A stretch of DNA of 64,000 nt, taken from assembly GCA_023053685.1 (NCBI GenBank), contig JALIGW010000001.1, positions 158,677,547 through 158,741,546 of the forward strand, written 5' to 3'. Every line of letters starts with the position of its first letter. Positions within the stretch are counted from its first letter, which is position 1. The notes under the pieces are model-generated. The model made no database searches. It was not told where the DNA came from and saw nothing but the letters and a program-made list of their open reading frames with translations. This DNA is from Diadophis punctatus similis. Taxonomy: Eukaryota; Chordata; Lepidosauria; Squamata; Dipsadidae. This document shows positions 1-10,929 of this stretch, piece after piece. Made by a program: the position numbers and the translations under genes.

Positions 1-870
1 ATATACACTGTTTGCTGTGTATTTCTGTGCATGTGTGCTTGACCCATAGAAATAGCAAAGAATTGGAGAAATGTACATTATGGCAGTACATTAATCCCAG
101 AAAGTTTTCTTAAATGTAATCACACTAAGTCCTCCCAATTATTTAAATAGATCTACTCCAAACATGACTAAGTCAGGGTTTAATTCAGCTGCCTTCTTTT
201 AATACTAATACTTAATACTAAAACAGGACATTTCAGATTATACTTTTACAGATCTTTAAAATTAATGTGGCTTTCTGGAAGGCTTTCTGCTATTTAAAAG
301 AAGATGCAATAGCACTGGGCCTCTTCAGAGCAAGAATTTATTTTAAGAAGCTTCTTCATTTTGTTAAGTTGTCTAGAACAATAATAAAGCAGTCTTTAAA
401 AAATAAGTCTTATAATTTGAACACTCTACAAACATTTAACAAAATAACATATTAACAGAATCTGCCTCTACCTAGGATAGAACTCACAACCTCCTGACTG
501 TGAGGCAAGAGCTCTACCTCTAGGCTACAGTAGCTGTAGCTTACTTTCTTGCAATTTCAGCAATGTAACATTGCCAGCAGTTTATCTCCCAGCATTTTGT
601 CTCATTACAGCCATCGTAGTTAGTTTCATTTTACCACGTGGCTTGCAAGCCTCTGTCAGTCGTAGGTCGGGAGGCAAGTAATCTCTTAATGTGCTAATAA
701 GGCTTCTGTTTCTGTTCTGTTTGCTGCAAAGAGGTAAATTGCTGGCAGGCAGAGGCCAAAGTGTGGGGATGGGTGGGTGGGTGGGGCTACATTCGGTGTA
801 TAAGACGCACCCAAAATTTCACCCTCTTTTGGGGGGTAAAAAGGTGCGTCTTATACTCCGAAAAATATGG
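1..870 (+). mobile_element. TA-flanked non-autonomous DNA transposon, 0.9-kb family, copy 1 (left end outside window)
   Basis: This stretch is homologous over most of its length to 29529-30379 (same orientation) and to 26252-27206 (opposite orientation). Its right terminus, just before the TA at 871-872, is the inverted form of the CCGTATTTTTCGGAGTATAA terminus seen in the other copies. The left terminus lies before the window. There is no coding capacity. TA flanks suggest Tc1/mariner-type mobilisation, which is inference. A tRNA-like insert interrupts it near 467-545. Confidence 0.7.
467..545 (-). repeat. tRNA-derived SINE head inserted in the DNA transposon copy
   Basis: On the minus strand this reads as a tRNA-like promoter: an A-box-like segment (TAGCCTAGAGGTAGAGC) and a B-box-like GGTTGTGAGTTC. 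The sister copy at 29529-30379 lacks it at the matching place, so it is an insertion. It is too short and diverged for a functional tRNA gene, and the SINE family was not identified. Confidence 0.45.
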
Positions 871-872
871 TA

Positions 873-3800
873 TGTGCAAGCCATTCCTTATTTTTGCTAT
901 GAAACCTACACATTGTTCATCTTGACTGGAGGGAATTCTCAATTTTCTTTTATCAGTCTTATAGGCTCATTATCTAGCATCAGCTTATGTCTCACCAGCA
1001 ATATCTAGACTCCTGATATGTTTAATTGGTAGTCTTTATTCTACAATATTTAGCTTGCCTAGCTAATTAATACTGTATATACTGTTGCCCTTGAATTCTC
1101 TGATTTCTGCCCCTTATGTTTCACTACTGCGTGTTGAAAAACAAAAGCCAATCATTTTATCCTGGAAATGCATATATTCCCACACTAGATCATTTGTGTT
1201 TCCCAACACTAAAAATAGCACTAGTTGCCTGGTACTTGAAACCATAATGTTTACATACAGTACATTCCTTTATTTTGGTCAATGATCAGACCAGCATAGT
1301 AATTACTCTGTTTTGAGAAACATTAGGAATTCACCTTGTTGATTTCTAACATGCCTATTCCACAGTTTCTAAATGCACAAATACCTCCGAAACCAGAAAT
1401 GCTAATGAAGTATTGATGTGTCAAGTTAACATTAAATGCCGACAAGTAATATCTATAAGGGAAGAAAGCTCACACACTTTTTTTTTATTCATTGTCTTAT
1501 ATTTAATTAGATAAGTTGCCTTCTACATTCAGTCTCAATACCCATGTCACAATATATATTCTGAACTGGTGCACTGAATTTGTGAGTTACTTACAGAGTA
1601 AACTTCACCTATCTTTTCTGACAGCTTGATAGATGCAAGCTAAGATTTTCCATGTTCCGTTGCCTTCTATACCTTTCTTGGCCAGGATGATGGAACCCTA
1701 GAAATCAAAATTTCAAGACATATGGGGAGAACCAGATTGGGAAGACTGCATTAGACAGGGTTCAGATAATCCAAGCATTTTAAAGTAATAGCTATGAATT
1801 TTCTTCTTGCTTTTGGAGGGTGGGAGTGGAAAAGAACACTAAATGAAAGTGTTTGTAAAGGAAGTAGTAAAGTTGTGTGCTATTTTTCTAAATAGGGAAA
1901 TGAAACATTTGCTACTATTTTGAATAAATGCATAGATTAATACTCAAACACAGTTCAGAGTGATGGGTTAGATCTCAGTGATCAACATGTGGACCTCAAG
2001 ATACAATTCAGTAGCATAAATATTTGCTGATAAGGAACTTATAATGGTAATTGATATATAAAAAAGATCTTGCTGTTTTTATGGATATACCACTGATTTT
2101 GTGAATATTCTTAATGTTGATTTTATAAACTATGGTTTTTAGGATTATGGTATAAACATCAATATAAAATGTATTCAGACCAAGACCTTTAGTCCTATAC
2201 AAAGATATTTTTTAACAGGTGAATCTTTAAAATGAAATTAGAATCCATACCACTTAAGTGATAATAATTTTCTATGTTTTCTAAGTTTTCTAACTTTTTT
2301 ATGTTTTGGAAAACATTCATGAAATATTTTTGGAATTGAAGAGTTGGAAAACATGCAAGTTTTCTATACAGTCTAAGAGATGCACGAGGCATTTCAGTTA
2401 ATTTATCCAGTCAATGAGTTTTGATTGTATGATAAGATACAAATATTCAGTTGATTTGCATATGTCTTTATATATACATCTTTCCTCTTTGAAGTTTTTC
2501 TTTACTGCTGACAGGTGAAGCAGGCTAGCAAGCTGGAGAGTCTGCCTTCTACACCTCCCACATTCAGACAGAATTAAAATCTGATTGCTTAGTTGGGATT
2601 ATGCAAATACTCTGAAGTGATTCCACTATTTCTTATTTGATCTGTAATATTGAGAGATTATTTACATGTGTGAATGAGCTATTATTGATCCAACACCAGG
2701 TATAACAGTTTCAAATTATCAACTATTGTCATGAATGCAGTGTTTACATTACAGCTGACAAATCTTCAATTGTGAAACTAATGGAATGAGCTTGGATTGA
2801 AAAGCTGCAATTATTTCAAACTTATCAATATAAATTGAAATATGAGTATTCAAACGTGTTCAGTCATAGGGGAAAGTATGTTCAAATAACACATAGCTGT
2901 ACGAAACATTTGGCATGTAATTAAAAAAGCATCCCATATGTGGGCTTACTAAAAAAAGAATCAATTTCCTTTCAAAACAAGCCATAGCTTTGTACTTCAA
3001 TACTGTATCACTTGGAGCATGTTGTTAATTCTAAAAATGTATCTTTGATTTCTCATCATGTGCTGTAACATCGGTTGCTCCCTGCTTTTAAACTGATATG
3101 TGAAAATGTGTGTTTCCTCTAACAGATGTTGGAATGTAGGATGAAATTTTAGTAATTAAAGTGCCTGCTTCAGAGTTCTGTTGTATTTTATGGATCAAGG
3201 TAAATGTTGTTAAACCTTGCCTAGTAACCTCAGAAGCATGTGTATTAGTTGGCATTAAATATGAACTGTCCTTGGCTTTCAATTCCGCTTTGCTCTGCAA
3301 TCCCAAATTGTGGCATTTTATTTTCCTATTGTGTTAAAGTTGAGAACGCATTCAACAAAGTATAATCCCTTTATTCCAAATGGACAACTCTGGTCATATG
3401 AAAACAAGAGAGATTAATTGTGATAAGTCTATATCAGAAATGAGGATAACTACTTGGGAAAGAAGGTTTATGGTACCACTCAGCCATGTTACTTGTGTGC
3501 ATTTGAATGCTTACAAACTGATATTTATAAACAAATGAACTGCATGAAAAACACAAGTAGCAGTTCAGTGTAAGACTCAGTTTGATAAATCAATTTAGAA
3601 CAACTGCTTCCTGTTAAATATATTGCTCTTCTTGAAACCCATCAGTTGGCCTGTGTTCTGACTTGGGGGTAATGGGCATTCTAATGCTGTGCATCTCAAT
3701 GACATTAGGCTATAGAAATTTACTATAGTATCACATGGACAAGAGAGTATGATGAGAGTAAGGTATGATGATGTTAGAGATTGTTTATGCGATTTAGGAT

Positions 3801-4385
3801 AACAATGAATTTGTAAGTTTTAATAGCTTTTTGTAACCTGTGGCTATTCAGAATCACATTTATCAGACCTGTTAGCAGTTTATGTACAGCGTTTCATAAA
3901 GCTTGCCAGATAACTCTAATGTTGTAATGCATTTGGAGAATATCTTGTATTTGTGATCTTTTTTAGAAAAATACTTCATATGGAAACAATAAGTAGGCCT
4001 GCTTTGTTCTTCAAATCATAGTTGGTATATTATTGGCTCTTGGCAGACAGTATCTGCAAGCTGTACTCAGTAGTGCTGCGGCCAGATTTATATTATACAT
4101 ACTGAAAATATCCAAATCAGAACTTGTTCAGTTTTACATTCCGCATTTAGTGTTATTGAATGGCCTGCATTTCCACTGTGGGGTTCTGGGTTCCTCTGTC
4201 CCTTTATGCAATATAGGAAGAAACCAAGCCTACCTCTTAGACAAAATGTAAAACAACATTAATGTTATAGAAAAAGGGGGAGAAGAACCTATCTCTCTCA
4301 GGGCATGTAAATTCTACTCTTGGATTGAAAGGCACTGTTCTGTTCTGACCTAGGCTTCCTTAGAAAGCATGAAGCAAAGTCTTAG
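873..4385. other. AT-rich non-coding DNA, no gene seen
   Basis: No coding region, RNA gene or recognisable repeat was found. Open frames are short and have no protein-like composition. This could be the upstream flank or intron 1 of PELI1. Confidence 0.5.
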
Positions 4386-4580
4386 TCCCGGCAAAACCTC
4401 TTTTATTTACACGACTGGAAGCTGATAACTACCAGATGGCCTTGGCTCCCTCTCTGCCTCCGAGGCAGAGCCCTCGTCCGAGCCTTCCCCAGACTCCAGG
4501 ACTGGCCCATGTTCCTCCCCAACCTCCACACTGTCCAAATCTGCTGCCAGCTCTGCTGGCTGTTGGCGGGCCACAACATG
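4386..4580 (-). repeat. GC-richer repeat-like block, family not identified
   Basis: This is a sharp switch to GC-rich sequence with no open frame. Read on the minus strand it begins TGTTGTGGCCCGCC and ends near an AATAAA-like signal, which would fit an LTR or other retroelement end. It occurs once in the window, so its boundaries and class are uncertain. Confidence 0.3.
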
Positions 4581-6040
4581 TTCTAAGGATTAAAAGTCTC
4601 CTTTAGAATGGTAGAATGTATAGGTAGATGGCTCTTGTAAAACATCTGCTTCAATCACCCACTTAAGGCAGGAATCCACTAAACCAGTGCTTCTCAATTA
4701 TTTTCTGTTACGCCCCCCCCCAGGAAGAAGTAAACATTTTGCGCGCCCCCAACTCTCTGATCTGGGCCCCAATGGAATTTTGGTGTTAATATTTATTATT
4801 TTACTTATTATAAGCTGCAAGCAAACTATTGGCTGGGGAAGGCTGCTCTACCCACTTACCTGGGAATAAGTCACACTGAATTCAGTGGAGCCTGACATGG
4901 GGCCAGGCCAGCTTAATAAAGCCAATGTTTTGGGGTCACCAGCCTGGCCCATAAGCGCCACCTCTGCTGGGCACTCACAGCAAATGGTGTGGAAGGAGGC
5001 TTTAGAGTGCCGTTTGAAGCTTTCGCCCAGCTGCAGAGAATGCTCCTCCTTGTCCAGCAGCAGGTTTGCCACACCGTTCATGGCTTACTGTGGTGCCCGC
5101 TGAACAAGAAGAACCCACGCAGCCGCCCCGCCCTGTCTGTCCGCCTTCTCTTCCGGGCTCGGAGCAGCGTGCAACTGGGAAAACACTCCCCATCGGGGAA
5201 TCGATCGAGAGGGACCACGCATGTTCCCCGGGGTCACACACGCCCCCCTGGCATCGCTCCGTGCCCCCCCAGGGGGGCCCGCCCCACTATTTGAGAAACA
5301 CTGCACTAAATCAACCTTGACGTGTCCTGTACTTATTTGAAAACTTCCAATGAGAGGGAGTCCACCCCTGATTTAGGCAGGTTTCCCCCCCCCCCATTAT
5401 TTTAACAGTCACCATACATCAAGTGTGGTGTCCAAAATTGGGCATAATAAGTATAATAAATTTATTGCTCCCGTGTTCTGAACCCAATAGTTAATGAAGC
5501 CCAAGACTGTATTAGCTTTTTTTGTTGTTACATCACACTGCTTGTTTATGGTGGTGATATGCTAGAATTCCTAAATCCTTCTCACATATACTGCTTGTCA
5601 AGTCAGGTCCTTTCAATCTGTGGTTTTGGTTTTGGTTTTTTTCTATTCAGATACAGGACCATTTATTTATCACAGTTGAGCACTCTACAGTATTGCATTT
5701 TATCCAGTGAGCAACCTTGTCAAGATCATTTTAAGTTGTGCTTTTATTCCTTAAAATATTATTATATGTAAGTCTGATGACCTTGCCTTCTATTCCATTC
5801 TCTAGGTCATTTATAAAGATGTTAAATAGCACTGAGATGAGTATGGATCCTTGGGGGACCTCAAGTATTACAGTACTGTCCTCCAAGACAATGCTAAATC
5901 ATTTATTAATGACGTTTTGGTGTTATATTACTGTATTGTCTAACTTGTTATCATGAAAAATCTTACCACTTTAATGGGATCAAGAAACATTACATCTATA
6001 TTAATCCTTTTGTCTATCAAACTAGTCACTCTACTCCCCC
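4581..6040 (-). mobile_element. CR1-like LINE remnant (minus strand), split by a hAT element
   Basis: Sequence on both sides of 4685-5303 matches, on the minus strand, the pattern of CR1 copies in reptiles. One example is the segment near 5830-5880, about lasting association with 'last'-type CR1 consensus around a GGATCC site. No intact reading frame remains. The identification is from memory of the family, not from a search. Confidence 0.5.
4685..5303. mobile_element. hAT-type non-autonomous element, 619 bp
   Basis: The ends are inverted: CAGTGCTTCTCAA at the left and TTGAGAAACACTG at the right. The flanking 8-mers cactaaac (4677-4684) and cactaaat (5304-5311) match at 7 of 8 positions, as expected for the 8-bp duplication made by hAT transposases. 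The interior is GC-rich. Its open frames on both strands look like composition artefacts, not a transposase. Confidence 0.8.
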
Positions 6041-7036
6041 CTCCTCCCAAAAGAGAAAGTTTGTTCTTGGCTTCTTGAAGTAGGATAATAAATTTGGAAG
6101 GCAATAATGTGAAATGTAGTCAAACTCCAGAACAAGAAACATATAATTTGTTTCCAGAACTCTCTGCAGTGCATACGAAAATGAATAGTCAATAACATGG
6201 CAGAGAAATGTCACAGACTGGCTCAATGTATATAAACTGATACCATGAAAAATAAAACAATTTATAAATATTGATTTTGCCTTTGGACAAACGAAAGGAA
6301 AAGCATTTGTTTAGTTTTAATAGCGACAAGATATTTTTGCTGGGAAATTATTGGAAAATGCCACTACAGTCAGAATGGATGTTAAGTTGAAAGTTGTTCA
6401 AAACACCATGATGTATTTTTTGGAAGCTGTGTTCCAGATCAATATTTCAAAAATTCCTTTTAAGTGTTTTAATATCTAAAATATCATAAGGATATATGTA
6501 GTAAACTTTAAATGAACCATAATTAAAAATATATGGATCTTTTTCTAACACATTACATTCAGAAGACACTTGAGGCGGCTATAAAAACCTGAGTTGAAAA
6601 TTTTTCTAGAGAAATTTTTTCTAGAGAAATAATGTTAATTATAAGGGGATCTGTATAAAGAAGCTGAAGACAGAATTGTTGAATATAAAACGCCAAATGT
6701 ATGATCTTCTAAGTATATCAGAATAAGGAAGCTTATTGAACAGGCAAGACAGCTGCTTATCTAAGAGAATGGGGGTAGGGGAGATAATTGAAAGCAAGAC
6801 TATAAATTAATTCTGTATGAATTAATTCTGGTGAATTTCAGCCTAGGTGTATTCCAGTTGACACTTTGAATTTTGTTTTGTTCCACCTCAACTTTTCACT
6901 TACGTAAGCAAGTCACAAAGAATTTTTTTACGCCCTATGTGCAGTTAACGGGAACCTGCTGATCCAAGAAGAAACCATATCCAAATTACAGAGAAGGAAT
7001 AGCCAGATCCAAAACTATCGGGAACAGACCAAGAAA

Positions 7037-7040
<4 letters not shown>
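6041..7040. other. AT-rich non-coding DNA
   Basis: No gene or clear repeat is seen. There is a small tandem duplication of a TTTTTCTAGAGAAA-like unit around 6600-6630. Confidence 0.45.
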
Positions 7041-7126
<86 letters not shown>

Positions 7127-7186
7127 TGTATGTATGTATGTATGCATGCATGCATGCATGCATGCATGCATGCATGCATGCATGCA
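7041..7186. repeat. Compound microsatellite (TA)n-(TATG)n-(CATG)n
   Basis: An uninterrupted TA run (7041-7099) passes into TATG tetramers and then CATG tetramers up to 7186. The steps between units look like single-base change and expansion of neighbouring units. Confidence 0.98.
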
Positions 7187-7385
7187 GTGAGGAAGCCACA
7201 AGGCCTCTTTCTTCCACCCTGTGATTTCCAGTGGAGTAGGGAGACTTCACGCCATTTGTCTCAGCAATTCTGAATGGAAGGAGAGTAAAAAGGTAGAACG
7301 CAGATTGCATGCGCACAGTACATCTACCAGCCACTGACCTAGAACACAGGTACCTCTGAAGGCTAGATTATATATATATAATCTG

Positions 7386-7636
7386 AAGAGCCGAGGTTGC
7401 GCAGCGGTTAGAGGCAGTACTGCAGGTCACTTTAGCTGACTGATCCACAGGTCAGCGATTCAAATCTCACCAGCTCAAGGTTGACTCAGCCTTCCATCCT
7501 TCCGAGGTAGGTAAAATGAGGGCCCAGATTGTTGGGGGCAATATAAATATACATTGCTTACTGGTGTAAACCGCTTAGAGAGTGCTTGCACTGTGACATG
7601 GTATATAAATCTCACAAAATAAATAAAATAAATACA
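7386..7636 (+). mobile_element. tRNA-derived SINE, snake-type, AAATA tail
   Basis: It has a tRNA-like head (GCCGAGGTTGCGCAGCGGTT) and a B-box-like GATTCAAATCTC, then the body TGTTGGGGGCAAT and AACCGCTTAGAGAG, and an A-rich AAATA tail. It shares a distinctive variant (gagtgcttgcact) with 14634-14886, so the two belong to one subfamily. Its tail lies about 50 bp upstream of the DIRS gag start. Confidence 0.85.
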
Positions 7637-7697
7637 TATATAATAATCTATATATATATATATAAAAGGGTGAGTCACCATTATTGCAGCAGCACTT

Positions 7698-9203
7698 ATG
7701 GCTGAGCAAAGGGATTCTATCAGCAGTAGCTCTGCTGGTTCTTCCCACTTTCAAAGGATGGATGAATGTTCCCAGCCCAAAAGGGCTAGAAAGGGGGTAG
7801 AGGGCCCTTCTACCAGGTCCAAATCCTCTGATTTCAAATCCAGATCAACTGCTTCTGATAAGGATGCCCTTAGAAGACAAAGGGCTTTGGAGAAGCAGTT
7901 TGCAAAAGCTCAAAAGCAGGCTCAACTTGCAAGAGGTTCTGAAGGTGCTTCTGTATCTTGTATGCCCTTGCCTATAGAGATTTCATCTCAGCCCCAAGTG
8001 GCATGGTCGCCTAATGTTCTGCCTGATCCTCAAGCCATTTCTCTGGCTCCTATTCAAGGTGAAGACTTTCAGGCCTCTGGTTTTTCAGCTTCTGTGTCAC
8101 AGGCTGGGGCTTCAGTAAGGCCATCTGCTCCTTCAGCCACTTTCACCCCTACAGCAGCGGGGCTCTGCCCATTAGAGCTCCCAGACCAAGGGTTGCCTAT
8201 TGAGCTCAATAATGCTATTTTCAATACCATCGCTATGGGTATAGATGCAGCTCTGGCCCAAAAGGGCTTACTAGAACAAGGACCTAGAATTCCTCCTCAA
8301 ATCTACTCCCAAGGCAGAGATTATATGAGAGAATATCGTTCCCTGACTCCATCTAGGCATAGTGTAGCCTCTCATGGGGAGGAGGAAGAAAATTTGGAGG
8401 AATTTGATTTTTCTGAGGATGAGGGAACTTCTCCAGGTAAACCCTCCTATTCTGGCCTTTTTAATCCAACCCAGTTTAGCATATTGCTGTTTAAGGCCAA
8501 AGCTACTGCTAACTTGAGTGGCACAGTTCCCTCAGGGGATTGTCCTGTGGCTCCTCAGGACCTTTCCACCACCCTGTTTTCAGAGCGGGTTTCCAAGCAG
8601 GAGGTAGTTCCTTCACCACAATTTTTTGTGGATTTAATTACAAGACAGTGGGAACGTCCAGGGTGGATACTAGTGGCATGCATAAGCTCATGTATTCCAC
8701 TGAGCAGGAATTAGAGGAGCTTTTGTAGCTTCCAGTCATAGATGCTCCTCTAGCCAGTTTGGCTTCATCAGCTCTCCTCCCTTCTGACACGGCAGAGGGA
8801 CTAAAGGCTGAAGACAGGAAGGCAGAGCTGTCTGCTCGCAAGACTCATCAGGCGGCTGCTTGGGCTATTATCAGCCACAGCAGCAGCATTTTTTCCAGGA
8901 CTTCTCTTTTATGGCTACATCAGATGCAGGCCAGGGCCTCCCCTGAAGATGTCCGGTTGCAGCAGGACATTCACAAATTAATAACTGCGGCTGAATATTC
9001 AGCGTATGCAACCATCAATGCCGCTAAATTTGCTTCCAGGGCCCTGGCTTCAAATATCGTCTCCAGACGTCTCTTGTAGCTTTGCCAGTGGCAAGCCAAC
9101 GTCAAATCCAAATGGAGACTAGCTTTGGCTCCCTTTAAGGGCCACCAGCTTTTTAGAGAGATGTTAGACCCAATCTTAGTGGAAGGGAAGTTCAGAATTT
9201 AGG
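7698..9203 (+). pseudogene. DIRS gag-like protein, broken
   Basis: A 338-codon frame opens at an ATG at 7698. It has a Ser/basic N-terminus and an acidic patch (EEEENLEEFDFSEDEG) followed by SGLFNPTQFSILLFKAK, which parallels the second DIRS copy (acidic SEDEG, then VGLFPPALFKSLLHKA). The reading continues after a frameshift near 8650-8665 in another frame, with in-frame TAG codons near 8726 and 9077. The end near 9203 has the conserved-looking KWRLA and LDPILVE motifs also seen in copy 2. Gag should package the RNA; this copy cannot make it full length. The start was chosen because copy 2 also begins with MAE. Confidence 0.8.
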
Positions 9204-9239
9204 ACAACTATTTAGGACAGTCCGCTGAATGTAGGACAA

Positions 9240-9921
9240 CTGACAGATCCTACCTGGGCTCTGTCAGTTGTCTTACAAGCGCTCACGGCATCTCCTTTCG
9301 AGCCCCTCCACTCAACTACTCTCAGATTGTTGACTTTCAAGGTTGCATTTCTAGTAGCAATCACTTCAGCTCGCAGAATTTCAGAGCTAGCAGCCATGTC
9401 GGTTCGTCAGGACTTATGTACAGTATATTTCACGCCAACAGAGTGATCCTTCAGTTAGATCCAACGTTTGTGCCGAAGGTCAATACGTTGTTCCACAGGA
9501 CTCAGGAAGTGATCCTCCCAGATTTTTGCCCGAATCCTAGACATCCGAGTGAAAGGCGTTGGCATACTTCGGATGTCTGCAGGACTTTATGCAGATATAT
9601 TAAGCAGACAGTGCAGTTCAGATGATCGGAGACGCGACTGTGTCCTTTCAACCCAGGACAATGGGCAGGAAGGTTTCACCATCAACCATAGGATGTTGGC
9701 TGAAGGCTTGCATCGCGCTGGCCTATGAGCGTCAGCCCAGACCTGCTCCTCACCGCATAACAGCACATTCAACCAGAAGTGCGGCCACCACGCCGGCATG
9801 GGCTACGCAAGCCTCTACCCTTGAGATTTGCAGGGCAGCCACGTGGGCTTCCCATTCACCATTTGTGAGAAATTACAAGCTTGACATGTTTGCCTTGGTG
9901 GAGGCAGCGTTTGGGAGATGA
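9240..9921 (+). pseudogene. DIRS tyrosine recombinase, frameshifted
   Basis: The recombinase is spread over three frames: 9240-9446, about 9443-9625 and 9622-9921. The first part holds the box I arginine in TSARRISELAA. The last part holds the box II motif ITAHSTRSAATT (H-x-x-R) and the likely tyrosine nucleophile in FVRNYKLD. These are the catalytic hallmarks of DIRS recombinases, which join the circular cDNA to the chromosome. Two frameshifts (near 9443 and 9620) inactivate it. The stop is TGA at 9919-9921. Confidence 0.85.
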
Positions 9922-10001
9922 GTGCTGCAATGAGTTCTACCGGCCGAGGGGACCCTGGACCAATCTGTTTCCCACCCAACTTCGATTTAGTTTGGGTATA
10001 T

Positions 10002-10325
10002 CCCATGCTTGGACTCTCCAAGCAGCGGACAGGAGAAGGAACGTTGTCTTACCTGAACATTGCTTCTCTGTGTGCTGCGGGAGAGTCCAATCCCACCCTG
10101 GTTCTGGTATGGTCCGGGGTCCAGGAGTGGTCAATGTATCAGATGGACTAAATCTTCTCCAGATCCGGGTCTTCATTGAAAAAACTGGAGCTCGGCCAGA
10201 GGAAGAGGCGTGGCCAAAAAAATTACAACTCAGTCCCTGGCCAATCAGATGAATTGATAACCCATGCTTGGACTCTCCCGCATCGCGCATAGAAACAACG
10301 TTCAGGTAAGACAACGTTCCTTCTC
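10002..10325. repeat. DIRS right-end repeat region: inverted arms plus an 18-bp direct repeat
   Basis: A perfect 26-bp inverted repeat pairs 10033-10058 with 10300-10325. Further in, 10076-10090 pairs perfectly with 10268-10282, and the 17-nt segments between them pair at 11 of 17, giving about 58-nt arms. The 18-mer starting CCCATGCTTGGACTC occurs in direct orientation at 10002-10019 and 10261-10278. This fits the terminal and internal complementary regions of DIRS elements, which act in making circular DNA. Confidence 0.8.
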
Positions 10326-10349
10326 TCTGTGTTTTTAATGTTTACATCT

Positions 10350-10708
10350 CGTTTAGGTAAAGGTTCCCCTCGCACATATTGTATGTGCTAGTCGTTCCCA
10401 ACTCTAGGGGGCAGTGCTCATCTCAATTTCAAAGCTGAAGAGCCAGCGCTGTCCAAAGACATCTCCGTGGTCATGTGGCCGGCATGACTAAATGCCAAAG
10501 GCTCACGGAATGCTTTTACCTTCCCACCAAAGGTGGTCCCTATTTTTCTACTTGCATTTTTTACGTGCTTTCGAACTGCTGGGTTGGCAGAAGCTGGGAC
10601 AAGTAACGGGAGCTTACCCCGTTATGCGGCACTAGGGATTTGAACCGCTGAGCTGCCAACCTTTCGATCGACAAGCTCAGTGTCTTAGCCACTGAGCCAC
10701 CACATCTC
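10350..10708 (-). mobile_element. Sauria-type SINE, near full length
   Basis: On the minus strand a tRNA-like head (GGTGGCTCAGTGGCTAAGAC, then a GGTTCAAATCCC B-box) leads into a body with TTCGAAAGCACG and GGACCACCTTTGGTGGGAAG. It ends in GAGGGGAACCTTTACCT, the 3' end that Sauria SINEs share with BovB LINEs. Length is typical of the family. Confidence 0.85.
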
Positions 10709-10724
10709 ATTTACCTGTATATTA

Positions 10725-10925
10725 ATTGGAATGGCTTGGCTCTAGCTAGTTAGTATTTGGATGGGAAACCACCAGAACATTCAATACTTTAAACTATACT
10801 GGGAAACTGGAAATTATTGGGAGTAAACAATAACAACCTTCTTCCTTATTGTTGCCAAGAAAACAACATAGACATGCCCATGTAGTCATCAGGAGGTGAG
10901 CTAGACTCAAGGGACACTTCACCTA
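10725..10925 (+). mobile_element. 5S-rRNA-derived SINE
   Basis: The segment GTTAGTATTTGGATGGGAAA (from about 10757) matches the internal promoter of 5S rRNA, where the usual sequence is GTTAGTACTTGGATGGGAGA. Downstream, GCCAAGAAAACAACATAGAC followed by GGTGAGCTAGACTCAAGG resembles the body shared by several squamate SINEs. The 5' part of 5S is degraded. It abuts the minus-strand Sauria SINE head to head. Confidence 0.65.
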
Positions 10926-10929
10926 CCAC

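Larger units (their letters stand above)
7690..10330 (+). mobile_element. DIRS-type retrotransposon copy 1, internally deleted, left repeat missing
   Basis: The gag-like region (7698 to about 9200) is followed directly by a tyrosine recombinase region (9240-9921) and a right-end repeat region with inverted and direct repeats (10002-10325). The RT and RNase H region expected between gag and recombinase is absent. Sequence upstream of the gag start is microsatellite and SINE with no left terminal repeat. The coding parts carry frameshifts and stops, so the copy is dead. DIRS elements integrate through a tyrosine recombinase and make no target-site duplication. Confidence 0.85.

Noticed and set aside
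467..545. Functional tRNA gene
   Set aside because: Diverged, no full cloverleaf, and it lies as an insert in a transposon; treated as a SINE head.
7041..7186. CRISPR or other spaced repeat array
   Set aside because: Simple tandem units without spacers in a vertebrate genome.
10745..10790. Functional 5S rRNA gene
   Set aside because: Only the 3' promoter-like half is present with several changes, followed by SINE body.
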